Shown in pieces: positions 19,301 to 26,875 of a stretch of 64,000 nucleotides of DNA; position 1 is the stretch's first letter, and every line of letters begins with the position of its first letter. Both the position numbers and the translations under genes were made by a program. The stretch covers positions 248,001 to 312,000 of the forward strand of contig NZ_SRXV01000003.1 in assembly GCF_004793635.1 (NCBI RefSeq), in the 5' to 3' direction. The notes beneath the pieces are model-generated. The model worked only from the letters and a program-made list of their open reading frames with translations. It was not told where the DNA came from and did no database searches. The stretch is from Marinicauda pacifica. Its GTDB lineage: Bacteria > Pseudomonadota > Alphaproteobacteria > Caulobacterales > Maricaulaceae.

Positions 19301-20504
19301 TGCCGGCGCGCGCTTTGATGGCACGATCGGCTCGCCGAACTTTCGCGGTGTGGCCCGGCTGCGCGAGGGCAGCTTCGTGGACGACACGGCCGGGCTCCAG
19401 ATCAACGACGTGTCCGGCGTGGCCGAATTCCAGAATGACGGCATCACCCTGTCGCGCATCGAGGGCCAGGGGCCGGACGGCGGCACGCTGACCGGCAGCG
19501 GCCAGTTCAGCTTCGCCGGCGCGCAGGTCAACGGCGAAGCCAGTTTCGACTTTACCGATTTCACCTTGATGTCGCGCCCGGACCTGGCTGCGGTCGGCAG
19601 CGGCGATGTCACGCTGGCGCTGGCCGACCGGGAAATGACCGTGAGCGGCGAGACCCGGTTGCGCGAGGTCGAGGCGCGTCCTCCCTCGGGCGGTCAGGAC
19701 CCGATCCCGCATATCCAGGTCACCGAGGTCAACGTGCCCGGCCAGGGCGAGACACAGATGGTCCCCGAACCTTCACCCGGCATTTCGGTCGTGCTCGACT
19801 ACGATATCGAGGCCAATAACCAGGTCTTCGTGCGCGGCCAGTCCTTCGACACCGAATGGTCGCTGGACATCCATGTCGCCGGTTCGCCCGGCAATCTCGA
19901 CCTGGAAGGCGAAGCCCGGCTGATCCGGGGCAGCGCCAGCCTGCTCGGCCAGCGCTTCACCTTCGATCGCGGCGTGGTCACACTCGACGGCGAACCGGCC
20001 GCGGCCGAACTCAACATCGTGGCGGTCCGCCAGGCGCGCGATATCACGGCGCGCATCGTGATCGGCGGGACGGCGCGCGCGCCCACCATCAATCTGGAAT
20101 CCAGTCCCAGCCTGCCCGATGACGAAATCGCCTCGCGCCTGCTCTTCGGTCAGGGGGCGGGCGATCTATCCGGCGTTCAGGCAGCCCAGCTCGCCGGGGC
20201 TCTGGCCGGTGCGGCCGGGGGCTTCGACCCGTTCAGCGCCCTGCGTGGCCTGACCGGGTTTGACCAGCTCTCCATCGTCTCCGGTGACGATGGCGGCACG
20301 GTCGTCTCGGGCGGACGCTACATCACCGACGATGTCTATCTGGAGATTGCCTCGGCGTCCGGCGGCGCGGCCCCGACCACACGGATCGAATGGGCTCTGA
20401 CCCAGCGTTTCTCGCTGGAGTCCGAACTCAGTGCCAGCGGCCAGGCGGGGATCGCGATTTCCTGGCGCCGCGACTACGATTCGCTCGACGAGATCGACTG
20501 GTAG
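16365..20504 (+). CDS. tamB: TamB, translocation and assembly module inner-membrane component
   Basis: This 1379-residue protein has an N-terminal signal-anchor (TIGIVLTLLAAFVGVALVVL) and then a very long, beta-rich, repetitive periplasmic body. The C-terminal DUF490/TamB domain contains VFVRGQSFDTEW, GSASLLGQRFTFDRGVVTLDG and LPDDEIASRLLFGQ. Such proteins form an elongated hydrophobic groove spanning the periplasm that moves lipids or outer-membrane proteins. It is directly coupled to tamA. Its last 31 bases overlap the convergent PiT-like gene. Confidence 0.93.
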   Translation: MADTAQTRSGWLRRTAIIGAWTIGIVLTLLAAFVGVALVVLSGQTGRDLVDDLVDGRQIAGYGEIQISDLTGNPLDRLTIGSLTLADQDGVWLEVEDLVLDWRPRSLLSRHIDVQALTAERIAMLHQPTRAEREQGGGGGLPDWTISVGELDLDTIRIAEAVTGQEARLTAQGSLARSGRGWQASLDVQRTDSGEDRILVEALIGEDVLDIDAQLIAPAGGPLTALMRTRDSRIEADLTLSGTDEDGTGQLEVRADGEAAITGEMGWESGLLEIDAQARPARWPGLDMLDELLGGPGDFSLAVRLRQDSLFRPDLSAITAQIRAPRLSADISRAGSDQLAVTVNEAAGLVTQLTNERVQAGSLTAEGILTVSGDRSFEGEIAAQELNLGFARFGRVRGPVTVTGPLSRPDVVTVLESENARFDNAQLQAALGASPSVDAHMIYSRETGDLSFESLTLSGEGGEIEAQGLLNPGSGSFSARLTESRIEVGAFRPDSGGTLRLTGQASGEITGPLDFSLTADGSEFSGQLETLLGDRLDANAEGRWQGGRNVALTRLDAQSPTLQLDVTGAYEGEGWQAQGDALWTGALPVSAVAMDGQAAIAFDASMTGNRLDARAQIETDAVSAGPVNVRESTLRIEATGPLDALSGEWRLTGSMDRGALDLAGDFSREGDRVRLPGIDGRFGAFAIDGELSAAPASMDFDLTAEPIAGFGQFAAQGRLEDGRLDVTVTADDLIQGDMVYLDSLEATLAGPLEAVDLTLQSEGAYGARFTLNADGQLRLAGGPLLISVAPSGQYGNVEIATREDITVSREGGATSVSGALSVGEGGIVFGYGRQQSVPVLTASFEALPARLLSYRRSRPPMGGTLYGEARLELDPAGWTGNVDIEGRSLKPRLSEDGPALDLTLDANLGREQLNIDVEGTAPGVEMSARFDLSTGLVTAVSDLTADDTVLDGRIFFDGEIAPLAAFMLPPGRRLEGQVDAGARFDGTIGSPNFRGVARLREGSFVDDTAGLQINDVSGVAEFQNDGITLSRIEGQGPDGGTLTGSGQFSFAGAQVNGEASFDFTDFTLMSRPDLAAVGSGDVTLALADREMTVSGETRLREVEARPPSGGQDPIPHIQVTEVNVPGQGETQMVPEPSPGISVVLDYDIEANNQVFVRGQSFDTEWSLDIHVAGSPGNLDLEGEARLIRGSASLLGQRFTFDRGVVTLDGEPAAAELNIVAVRQARDITARIVIGGTARAPTINLESSPSLPDDEIASRLLFGQGAGDLSGVQAAQLAGALAGAAGGFDPFSALRGLTGFDQLSIVSGDDGGTVVSGGRYITDDVYLEIASASGGAAPTTRIEWALTQRFSLESELSASGQAGIAISWRRDYDSLDEIDW

Positions 20505-21778
20505 ACCGGCACCTCGCCCTGCGCCGCCATCTCGTTGGCGCCGCCGGTGTCGGTCTCGCCCAGGATTTGCTCACGCAGATCGGGAAATTGTCCCGTCGCC
20601 AGCCAGGGCATGCCGAGCGCCAGCGCGACCGACACGGCCAGGCCCAGCAGGGCACGCAGGATATCGCTGAACACGTCGACCGTCGCTTCGCCGACCCCGC
20701 GCAGGCGGCCCACGATGGAGATGGCCAGCTCGCGGCCCGCCAGCAGGCCCAGGAAGACCCAGGTCGTGCTCATCGGGATGTCGTTGAGCTCCTTGAAGTA
20801 GAGCAGGATCACGCCGAAGGAGAAGTCGACGATGGTCGCCGAGCGCACGTCGATCGTGTTGGTCTTGGTCAGAACGATCTTCTGGATCTCGCCGCCGCGG
20901 ATCGCGAAGATGATGGCGTGCAGGCCGAGCATCAGCAGCGTGGCAAAGATGATCAGGCCCGCATTGAAGGTCACATCGACCGAACCGTCCGCCATCGTTA
21001 CCGTTTCGCGCGGCAGATAGACGAAGATGTTGGCCAGATCCTGCATCAGCCACTGGCTCCACAGGAAGGCCGTCGACAGCCACTGCATCACGTACCAGAC
21101 ATTGAACCGGATCGTGATGAAACCGACGGCAATTGCAGCGGCTGCACTGATCGCCCAGCCGATCGGATTCTCGATACTGCCGTCCGGCAGAACCGGCCCG
21201 ATCAGAAGCAGGTAGAGCAGGACACCGGACAGCAAGGCCACCATGGGCACCGAAATCCAGTTGCCGTGATAGTCCTCGGCGTCGGTCTTCTGGACCCAGC
21301 GCTCGAACAGGCGCGAAATCAGCACGTAGAGAACGACCGCCGCCAGGAAGGCGACGATATAGCCCAGCATCGACTTGAACAGCATCCCGCCAAGCACGCC
21401 GGCCGTGGCCGCGCCGCCGGTGAGCGTGAAGATGGTCAGCACGAGGAACGTGGTCGACACCGGAATGCCGTAGCGGGTCAGTACGAGCAGGGCGAGCGGG
21501 GGCAGGACGTGCCACCACTGGATACCGGTTTCGGGATAGGGAATCTGGTTCAGGCGGTCGAAGGCGATATCGCCGCTGTTGAAGAACCAGCCATAGACCA
21601 TGACCGCGATGATGATGGTTGAGGCAAACGCCCACAGGATTACCCAGGGCCGTTTGGAGTTCGAGGACAGGAAGGTTCCCAGGGTCTGGATGACATCGTT
21701 CGCGACGATGGCGTAGGCGGCGAACAGGAAGCCGGCGAGCGCAAATACCGGCACACCGAAAATCGCGAAGCTATCCAT
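20474..21778 (-). CDS. PiT-family (PHO4-type) inorganic phosphate transporter-like protein
   Basis: This 434-residue membrane protein has about ten or more helices and the two inverted PHO4 signature areas. The first is FAAYAIVANDVIQTLG with RYGIPVSTTFLVLTIFTLTGG; the second is KELNDIPMSTTWVFLGLLAGREL. The usual GANDV is replaced by VANDV, so substrate selectivity may differ. No phosphate regulatory genes adjoin it. Confidence 0.75.
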   Translation of the reverse strand: MDSFAIFGVPVFALAGFLFAAYAIVANDVIQTLGTFLSSNSKRPWVILWAFASTIIIAVMVYGWFFNSGDIAFDRLNQIPYPETGIQWWHVLPPLALLVLTRYGIPVSTTFLVLTIFTLTGGAATAGVLGGMLFKSMLGYIVAFLAAVVLYVLISRLFERWVQKTDAEDYHGNWISVPMVALLSGVLLYLLLIGPVLPDGSIENPIGWAISAAAAIAVGFITIRFNVWYVMQWLSTAFLWSQWLMQDLANIFVYLPRETVTMADGSVDVTFNAGLIIFATLLMLGLHAIIFAIRGGEIQKIVLTKTNTIDVRSATIVDFSFGVILLYFKELNDIPMSTTWVFLGLLAGRELAISIVGRLRGVGEATVDVFSDILRALLGLAVSVALALGMPWLATGQFPDLREQILGETDTGGANEMAAQGEVPVYQSISSSES

Positions 21779-21954
21779 ACAATAAATCCCGGACTGGACA
21801 CCCGCCGTTGGGCTGCGTGCGCGATACCTCAGGCGTCAACCGGATTCAAAGAAAACCTCCAGCCCGGCTCGCAATCTTCACCGAACTGTCATGATCGGTT
21901 TCCGCGTGTCAGGCGGGTTTCCAGCCCATTTTTTCCGATCGCACTCTTGTCTGT

Positions 21955-21996
21955 ACCGTCTGGACGGTTTATGTACCTCTCAACCGTCCAGACGGT
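21955..21996 (+). promoter_or_regulatory. Double palindromic operator for the TetR regulator
   Basis: Two near-identical 14-base palindromes of form ACCGTC-N2-GACGGT lie at 21955-21968 and 21983-21996. Their starts are 28 bases apart, close to three helical turns, and they precede the tetR start at 22020. TetR repressors commonly bind such sites in their own promoter, so autoregulation of the whole efflux operon is likely. Confidence 0.75.
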
Positions 21997-22019
21997 ATTG
22001 ATGCAGCGCAACAAAGATC

Positions 22020-22592
22020 ATGACCGACACAACCCAGACCAGCGCCGACGAGACCCGTTCCACTCAGGACGCAATCCTGGATGCCGCCGAGGCCATCGTG
22101 GAACGCGAGGGCGCGCGCCGGCTCACCATTGATGCCGTGGTGCGCGAAAGCGGCTTCTCCAAGGGCGGCGTTCTGTACAATTTCGGGTCGAAGACCGCCC
22201 TCATCCAGGGCATGGTCGAGCGCATGATCCATTCGGTCGACTGCGAGATGGAGCACGCGCTCCACACCGCGGAGTCCGACGGCGTTCCGGTCCTGCCCGC
22301 GCTCCTGTGCGCGGCGATGGGTTTCCGCAAGAAGAATAGCCGCCTGTCGATGGCCCTGCTGGCCGCCGCGGCCGAGAACCCCGAGCTCATCGACCCGGTC
22401 CGCGCGCGTGTGTCGGAAACGCGCACGATGATCGCGAAGCGCGCCCGGGACCCCGATCTGGCCCGCATCGCCTTCCTGGCATCGGACGGGCTGCACTTTG
22501 CCGACCTTCTTGGCCTCGATTTTCTCACGCCCCCCGAGCGCGACTCCGTAGAAGAGCGCCTCATCGCCATGGTCTCGGAGTCCCAATCATGA
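22020..22592 (+). CDS. TetR-family repressor of the RND efflux operon
   Basis: This 190-residue protein has an N-terminal TetR helix-turn-helix (AILDAAEAIVEREGARRLTI through GFSKGGVLYNFGSKTALIQG, about residues 18-65) and a variable helical ligand domain with a TetR_C-like MALLAAAAENPEL segment. The stop overlaps the next ATG (ATGA). Together with the double operator upstream this fits an autoregulated repressor that senses a pump substrate. Confidence 0.9.
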   Translation: MTDTTQTSADETRSTQDAILDAAEAIVEREGARRLTIDAVVRESGFSKGGVLYNFGSKTALIQGMVERMIHSVDCEMEHALHTAESDGVPVLPALLCAAMGFRKKNSRLSMALLAAAAENPELIDPVRARVSETRTMIAKRARDPDLARIAFLASDGLHFADLLGLDFLTPPERDSVEERLIAMVSESQS

Positions 22593-23683
22593 GCGTGCGC
22601 CGCCTGTCTCTCCTCGTCCCCCTCCTCCTCGTCCCTCTTCTGATGTTGTCCGCCTGCGGCGGCGAGGCCGAGATCGTCGAACCGCCCGTACGAACCGCAC
22701 GGATCGAGCCGGTGATGGCGGCCGACTTGCCCTCGCGGCGCGAATTCGTCGGCCGCGTCGAGGCGCGCCTGACCGTGGAAATGGCCTTCCAGGTTGGCGG
22801 CCGGCTGGCCAGCTTCCCGGTCTCGGAAGGCGCCGTGGTGCCCGAAGGCAGTCTCATCGCCAGTCTTGAGACCCAGGATTTCGACCGCGCGCTTCGCGAA
22901 GCGCGCGTTCAGCTGCAGCAGGCCGAACAGAACCGGGATCGTGTCCAGACCCTGCACGAGCGCGGGATCGCCTCAGACGCAGCGCTCGAAGATGTCGTGA
23001 CCAATTACAATCTGCGCGCCGTGGCCGTCGAAAACGCCCGCCAGAATCTCGATTACGCGACCTTGAACGCCCCGTTCGAGGGCCTGGTCAGCCGCCGCCT
23101 GGTCGATAATTTCTCCACCATTGCGCCCGGCCAGCCGATTGCGCGCCTGCAGGATATCAGCGAGTTGCGCGTGGCCATCTCGGTCTCGGAGAACCTGATC
23201 GCGACCATCGACCCGGAAGCGGCGCGCGAAGTCGTCGCGCAGTTTCCATTCCTGCCGGACCGCAGCTTCGAACTGGAATACCGCGAGCTGGTGGCCGAAC
23301 CCGATCAGGCCTCGCAGACCTATCGCGTCATCTTCGCCCTGCCAGATGACATGCCGGGCAATATCCTGCCGGGCATGACCGCGAACGTCTCGATCATGAC
23401 CGAGCAGAATGCCGACACGCCGACCGGGCGCGTCGTCATCCCGGTCTCGGCCCTGTCCGGCTCTCCGCAGGGCGGGTTCGTTGCATGGGTCTATGATCCG
23501 GCCAGCGGCACGGTCAGTCCGCGCGATGTGGAAACCGGCGACGTCACCGGCGAGACCGTGCTCGTGCACGCGGGCCTGGACGCGGGCGAGTTCGTCGTGA
23601 CCGCGGGCGTGAACGCGCTCCATGACGGGATGCAGGTGCGTCCGATGGCCTCACGCACCAGCCTGGCCGCCGGCGGCCGATAA
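22589..23683 (+). CDS. RND adaptor lipoprotein
   Basis: This 364-residue adaptor has a lipoprotein signal (LLVPLLMLSACGG, lipobox Cys about 22). The membrane-fusion domains follow: a lipoyl half (MAFQVGGRLASFPVSEGAVV), an alpha-hairpin (REARVQLQQAEQNRDRVQTL), and beta-barrel and membrane-proximal domains (TPTGRVVIPVSALSGSPQGGF). It is translationally coupled to tetR and lies 24 bases before the permease gene. Confidence 0.92.
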   Translation: MSVRRLSLLVPLLLVPLLMLSACGGEAEIVEPPVRTARIEPVMAADLPSRREFVGRVEARLTVEMAFQVGGRLASFPVSEGAVVPEGSLIASLETQDFDRALREARVQLQQAEQNRDRVQTLHERGIASDAALEDVVTNYNLRAVAVENARQNLDYATLNAPFEGLVSRRLVDNFSTIAPGQPIARLQDISELRVAISVSENLIATIDPEAAREVVAQFPFLPDRSFELEYRELVAEPDQASQTYRVIFALPDDMPGNILPGMTANVSIMTEQNADTPTGRVVIPVSALSGSPQGGFVAWVYDPASGTVSPRDVETGDVTGETVLVHAGLDAGEFVVTAGVNALHDGMQVRPMASRTSLAAGGR

Positions 23684-23707
23684 ACTGCACCCCTGGGGAC
23701 ACAGACC

Positions 23708-26700
23708 ATGAGCGAGTCCGCGACCGAGACACCCGACCCGCGCCCCGGCTTCAACCTGGCCCGGCTGTCGATCCAGAAGCCTGTCATCACCTGGCTGATC
23801 ATCCTCGCCTGCCTGCTCGGCGGGCTGTGGGGATTTAATTCGGTCGGCCGGCTGGAAGACCCCGCCTTCACGATCAAGGAAGCCATCGTCTTCACCCAGT
23901 ATCCCGGCGCGAGCGCCGAGGAGGTCGAAGCCGAGGTGACCGAGGAGCTGGAAACCGCCATCCAGCAGATGAGCGAGCTCGACGAGCTGGTGTCTGAAAG
24001 CGCGCCGGGCGTTTCGGAAATCCACGTCCGCATCCGCGACGAGTATAGCGGCGACGAGCTGCCCCAGATCTGGGACGAGCTGCGCAGCCGGGTCCGCGAC
24101 GCCGCGCCGGCCCTGCCGCCGGGCGCGGGCGATCCGTTTGTCTTCGACGATTTCGCCGACGTGTACGGCATTTTCTACGCCATTACCGCGCCCGGCTATT
24201 CGGACGCGGAAGTTCGCGACATCGCCAAATATATCCGGCGCGAGCTTCTGGTCGTGGAGGGCGTCTCCAAAGTGGCGCTCGCCGGGGTTCCTGAAGAGCG
24301 GCTCTATGTCGAGATCCCGCAGGAGAACCTCGCCCGCCTCAACCTTCCGGTCGAGGCGGTTCTGTCTACCCTATCCAACGAAAACGCCGTGGTCGATGCT
24401 GGCGACACGCCGGCCGGCGACCGGCTGATGCGCATCGACATGCCACAGTCCATCGGCGGCGTGGAAACGGTCGAAAACCTGCTTATTTCCCCGCGCGATT
24501 CAGGCCAGACGCTGCGCCTGTCCGATATCGGCGAGGTCGTGCGCGGCCCGCGCGAGCGCGCCGACGTCTACATCTATCACAACGGGCAAAGCGCGTTCAC
24601 GCTGGGGGTTTCCGGCCTTCCCGACGCCAATATCGTCGATGTCGGCACCCATGTGGAAGCGCGCCTGGCCGAGCTGATCGACGAGCTTCCCGTCGGCGTC
24701 GAGCTGCACACGATCTACGAGCAGCACACCGTGGTCGACCAGTCGATCGACGGCTTCCTGCTCAATCTCCTGATGTCGCTGGCCATCGTCATCGGCGTGC
24801 TGTGCGTCTTCATGGGCTGGCGCGCCGGGGTAACCGTCGGCGTCGTGCTCTTGCTGACCGTCATGGGCACGCTCTTCTTCATGGCGGTGTTCGACATCAC
24901 CATGCAGCGCATCTCGCTGGGCGCTCTGATCATCGCCATGGGCATGCTGGTCGACAACGCCATCGTCGTGACCGAGGGCATGCAGATTTCCGTGCAGAAG
25001 GGCGAACGCCGCCTGCCCGCGGCCGAAGCCGCCGTCTCCTCCACCCAGTGGCCGCTTCTGGGCGCCACAGTGATCGGCATCATGGCGTTTTCCGGGATCG
25101 GCCTGTCGCCGGATTCCACCGGGGAATTCCTCTTCTCCCTATTCGCCGTGATCGCAATCTCGCTAATGCTCAGCTGGATCCTCGCCATCACAGTCGCGCC
25201 GATGGTCGCCCACGCCCTGTTCAAGTCGGAAAAGGGCGGCAATACCGACCCGTATGCTGGCGGCATCTACCAGGCCTATCGCGGCGTTCTGGTGCGGGCC
25301 CTGCGCGCGCGCTGGCTGACCACGGCCGCCCTTCTCGTCCTCACCGTCACCTGCTTCTGGGGCTTCGGCTTCGTGAAGAACGCCTTCTTCCCCGCCTCCA
25401 ACACGCCGATCTTCTTCATCGAGATGACCGAGCCTCAAGGGACCGACATCCTGGCCACCGACGAGATGGTCCAGGACGTGGCCGCCTTCGCCAACCGCCA
25501 GCCGGGCGCTCAGACGGTGGACGCATTCGTGGGCCGCGGCGCCACGCGCTTCATGCTGACCTATTCCTCCGAACAGCCCAACACCGCCTACGGCCAGCTC
25601 ATCATCCACGCCGAGAGCCTGGACGCCATCCCGCGCCTGTCCGAGGCGATCCTCGGCTATATCGAGGCCAGCCATCCCGACGTGGAGGCGCGCGCCGACC
25701 GCATCGTCTTCGGCCCGCCCTCGGGCGCGCAGCTGGAGGCCCGCTTCCAGGGGCCGAACGCCGATGTCCTTAGGGCGCTGGGCGAGGACGCGATGGAGCG
25801 GCTGCGCCTGGAAGGCGATGTGCGCGACCTGCGCACTGACTGGCGCAACCGGGAGCTGACCCTGCTGCCCGTGATCGCGAATGAGCGCGCCCGCACCATC
25901 GGCGTGACTCGCGAAGACATCGGCTCGGCCCTACGCTTTGCCAATGACGGGCTGACGGTCGGGGTCTACCGGGAATCCGACGACCTCATTCCCATCGTCG
26001 CGCGCGCACCGCTGGACGAGCGGCTGGAGCCGGACAATCTGTCGGACCGCCTGATCTGGAGCCCGGCCCAGGACGCCTATGTCCCGATGAACCAAGTCGT
26101 CTCCGGCTTCGACCTGGCCGCCCGCGACACGCTGATCCAGCGCATGGACCGCGTGCGCACCCTGACCGTCCAGGCCAATCCGCCCGGCGAGGAAACCGCC
26201 GCGCAGGCCTTCACGCGCTTTTCCGCCATCGTCAGCGCCATCGAGCTGCCGCGCGGCTACACGCTGGAATGGGGCGGCGAATACGAAGCCAGCCAGGAAG
26301 CCAACGAATCCCTGGGCGGGGTGCTGCCGGTCAGCTTCCTCGTCATGCTCGTAGTCAGCTTCCTGCTCTTCCAGAGCGTGCGCCAGCCGCTCATCATCTG
26401 GGCCATCGTGCCGATGTCGATCTGTGGCGTGACCATCGGCCTGCTGATCACCGACACCGCCTTCAGCTTCACCGCCCTGCTCGGCTTCCTGTCGCTGTCG
26501 GGCATGCTGATCAAGAACGCCATCGTTCTGGTCGACGAGGTCGATCAGCGCATCGCACGCGGCGACGACCGCTACTCGGCCGTGCGCGATGGGTCGATCA
26601 GCCGCCTGCGCCCGGTGCTCCTGGCGGCCGGCACGACCATTCTCGGCATGACGCCGCTCATCTTCGATGCCTTCTTCCAGGGCATGGCGGTGACGATCAT

Positions 26701-26815
26701 CGGCGGCCTGACCTTCGCAACCGTTCTCACGATGATCGCCGCGCCGGTGCTCTACGCGCTCTTCTTCCGCATTCGCCCGCCCGGGCAGGAGCCCGTGCCC
26801 GTCCCGGCGCAATAG
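23708..26815 (+). CDS. RND-family multidrug efflux permease
   Basis: This 1035-residue protein has the standard RND topology: an N-terminal helix (PVITWLIILACLLGGLWGF), a first periplasmic loop, IIAMGMLVDNAIVVTEGMQI in helix 4, a second loop, and FLSLSGMLIKNAIVLVDEVDQ in helix 10. It appears related to the AcrB/MexF-like group within HAE1 pumps. It is the last gene of the tetR-adaptor-permease operon and ends just before the bidirectional-looking hairpin at 26828. Confidence 0.93.
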   Translation: MSESATETPDPRPGFNLARLSIQKPVITWLIILACLLGGLWGFNSVGRLEDPAFTIKEAIVFTQYPGASAEEVEAEVTEELETAIQQMSELDELVSESAPGVSEIHVRIRDEYSGDELPQIWDELRSRVRDAAPALPPGAGDPFVFDDFADVYGIFYAITAPGYSDAEVRDIAKYIRRELLVVEGVSKVALAGVPEERLYVEIPQENLARLNLPVEAVLSTLSNENAVVDAGDTPAGDRLMRIDMPQSIGGVETVENLLISPRDSGQTLRLSDIGEVVRGPRERADVYIYHNGQSAFTLGVSGLPDANIVDVGTHVEARLAELIDELPVGVELHTIYEQHTVVDQSIDGFLLNLLMSLAIVIGVLCVFMGWRAGVTVGVVLLLTVMGTLFFMAVFDITMQRISLGALIIAMGMLVDNAIVVTEGMQISVQKGERRLPAAEAAVSSTQWPLLGATVIGIMAFSGIGLSPDSTGEFLFSLFAVIAISLMLSWILAITVAPMVAHALFKSEKGGNTDPYAGGIYQAYRGVLVRALRARWLTTAALLVLTVTCFWGFGFVKNAFFPASNTPIFFIEMTEPQGTDILATDEMVQDVAAFANRQPGAQTVDAFVGRGATRFMLTYSSEQPNTAYGQLIIHAESLDAIPRLSEAILGYIEASHPDVEARADRIVFGPPSGAQLEARFQGPNADVLRALGEDAMERLRLEGDVRDLRTDWRNRELTLLPVIANERARTIGVTREDIGSALRFANDGLTVGVYRESDDLIPIVARAPLDERLEPDNLSDRLIWSPAQDAYVPMNQVVSGFDLAARDTLIQRMDRVRTLTVQANPPGEETAAQAFTRFSAIVSAIELPRGYTLEWGGEYEASQEANESLGGVLPVSFLVMLVVSFLLFQSVRQPLIIWAIVPMSICGVTIGLLITDTAFSFTALLGFLSLSGMLIKNAIVLVDEVDQRIARGDDRYSAVRDGSISRLRPVLLAAGTTILGMTPLIFDAFFQGMAVTIIGGLTFATVLTMIAAPVLYALFFRIRPPGQEPVPVPAQ

Positions 26816-26817
26816 GC

Positions 26818-26855
26818 CACAAAAAAAGGCCGCGCCCGTGTTTCGGGCGCGGCCT
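26818..26855 (-). terminator. Rho-independent terminator for thrS
   Basis: An 11-base-pair GC stem (GGCCGCGCCCG at 26828-26838 with its complement at 26844-26854) has a 5-base loop. Read on the minus strand it is followed by a run of seven T residues (26827-26821). It lies 21 bases after the thrS stop. It may also slow transcription from the convergent RND operon, although that side has no T run. Confidence 0.88.
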
Positions 26856-26875
26856 GTCCTGTCCGGCGGCGTGGC

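Noticed and set aside
17664-19712. Long minus-strand frame opposite tamB
   Set aside because: High GC makes antisense frames stay open; tamB is clearly the coding strand.
21947-22132. Short plus-strand frame over the operator and the tetR start
   Set aside because: It overlaps the double operator and the real tetR gene in another frame.
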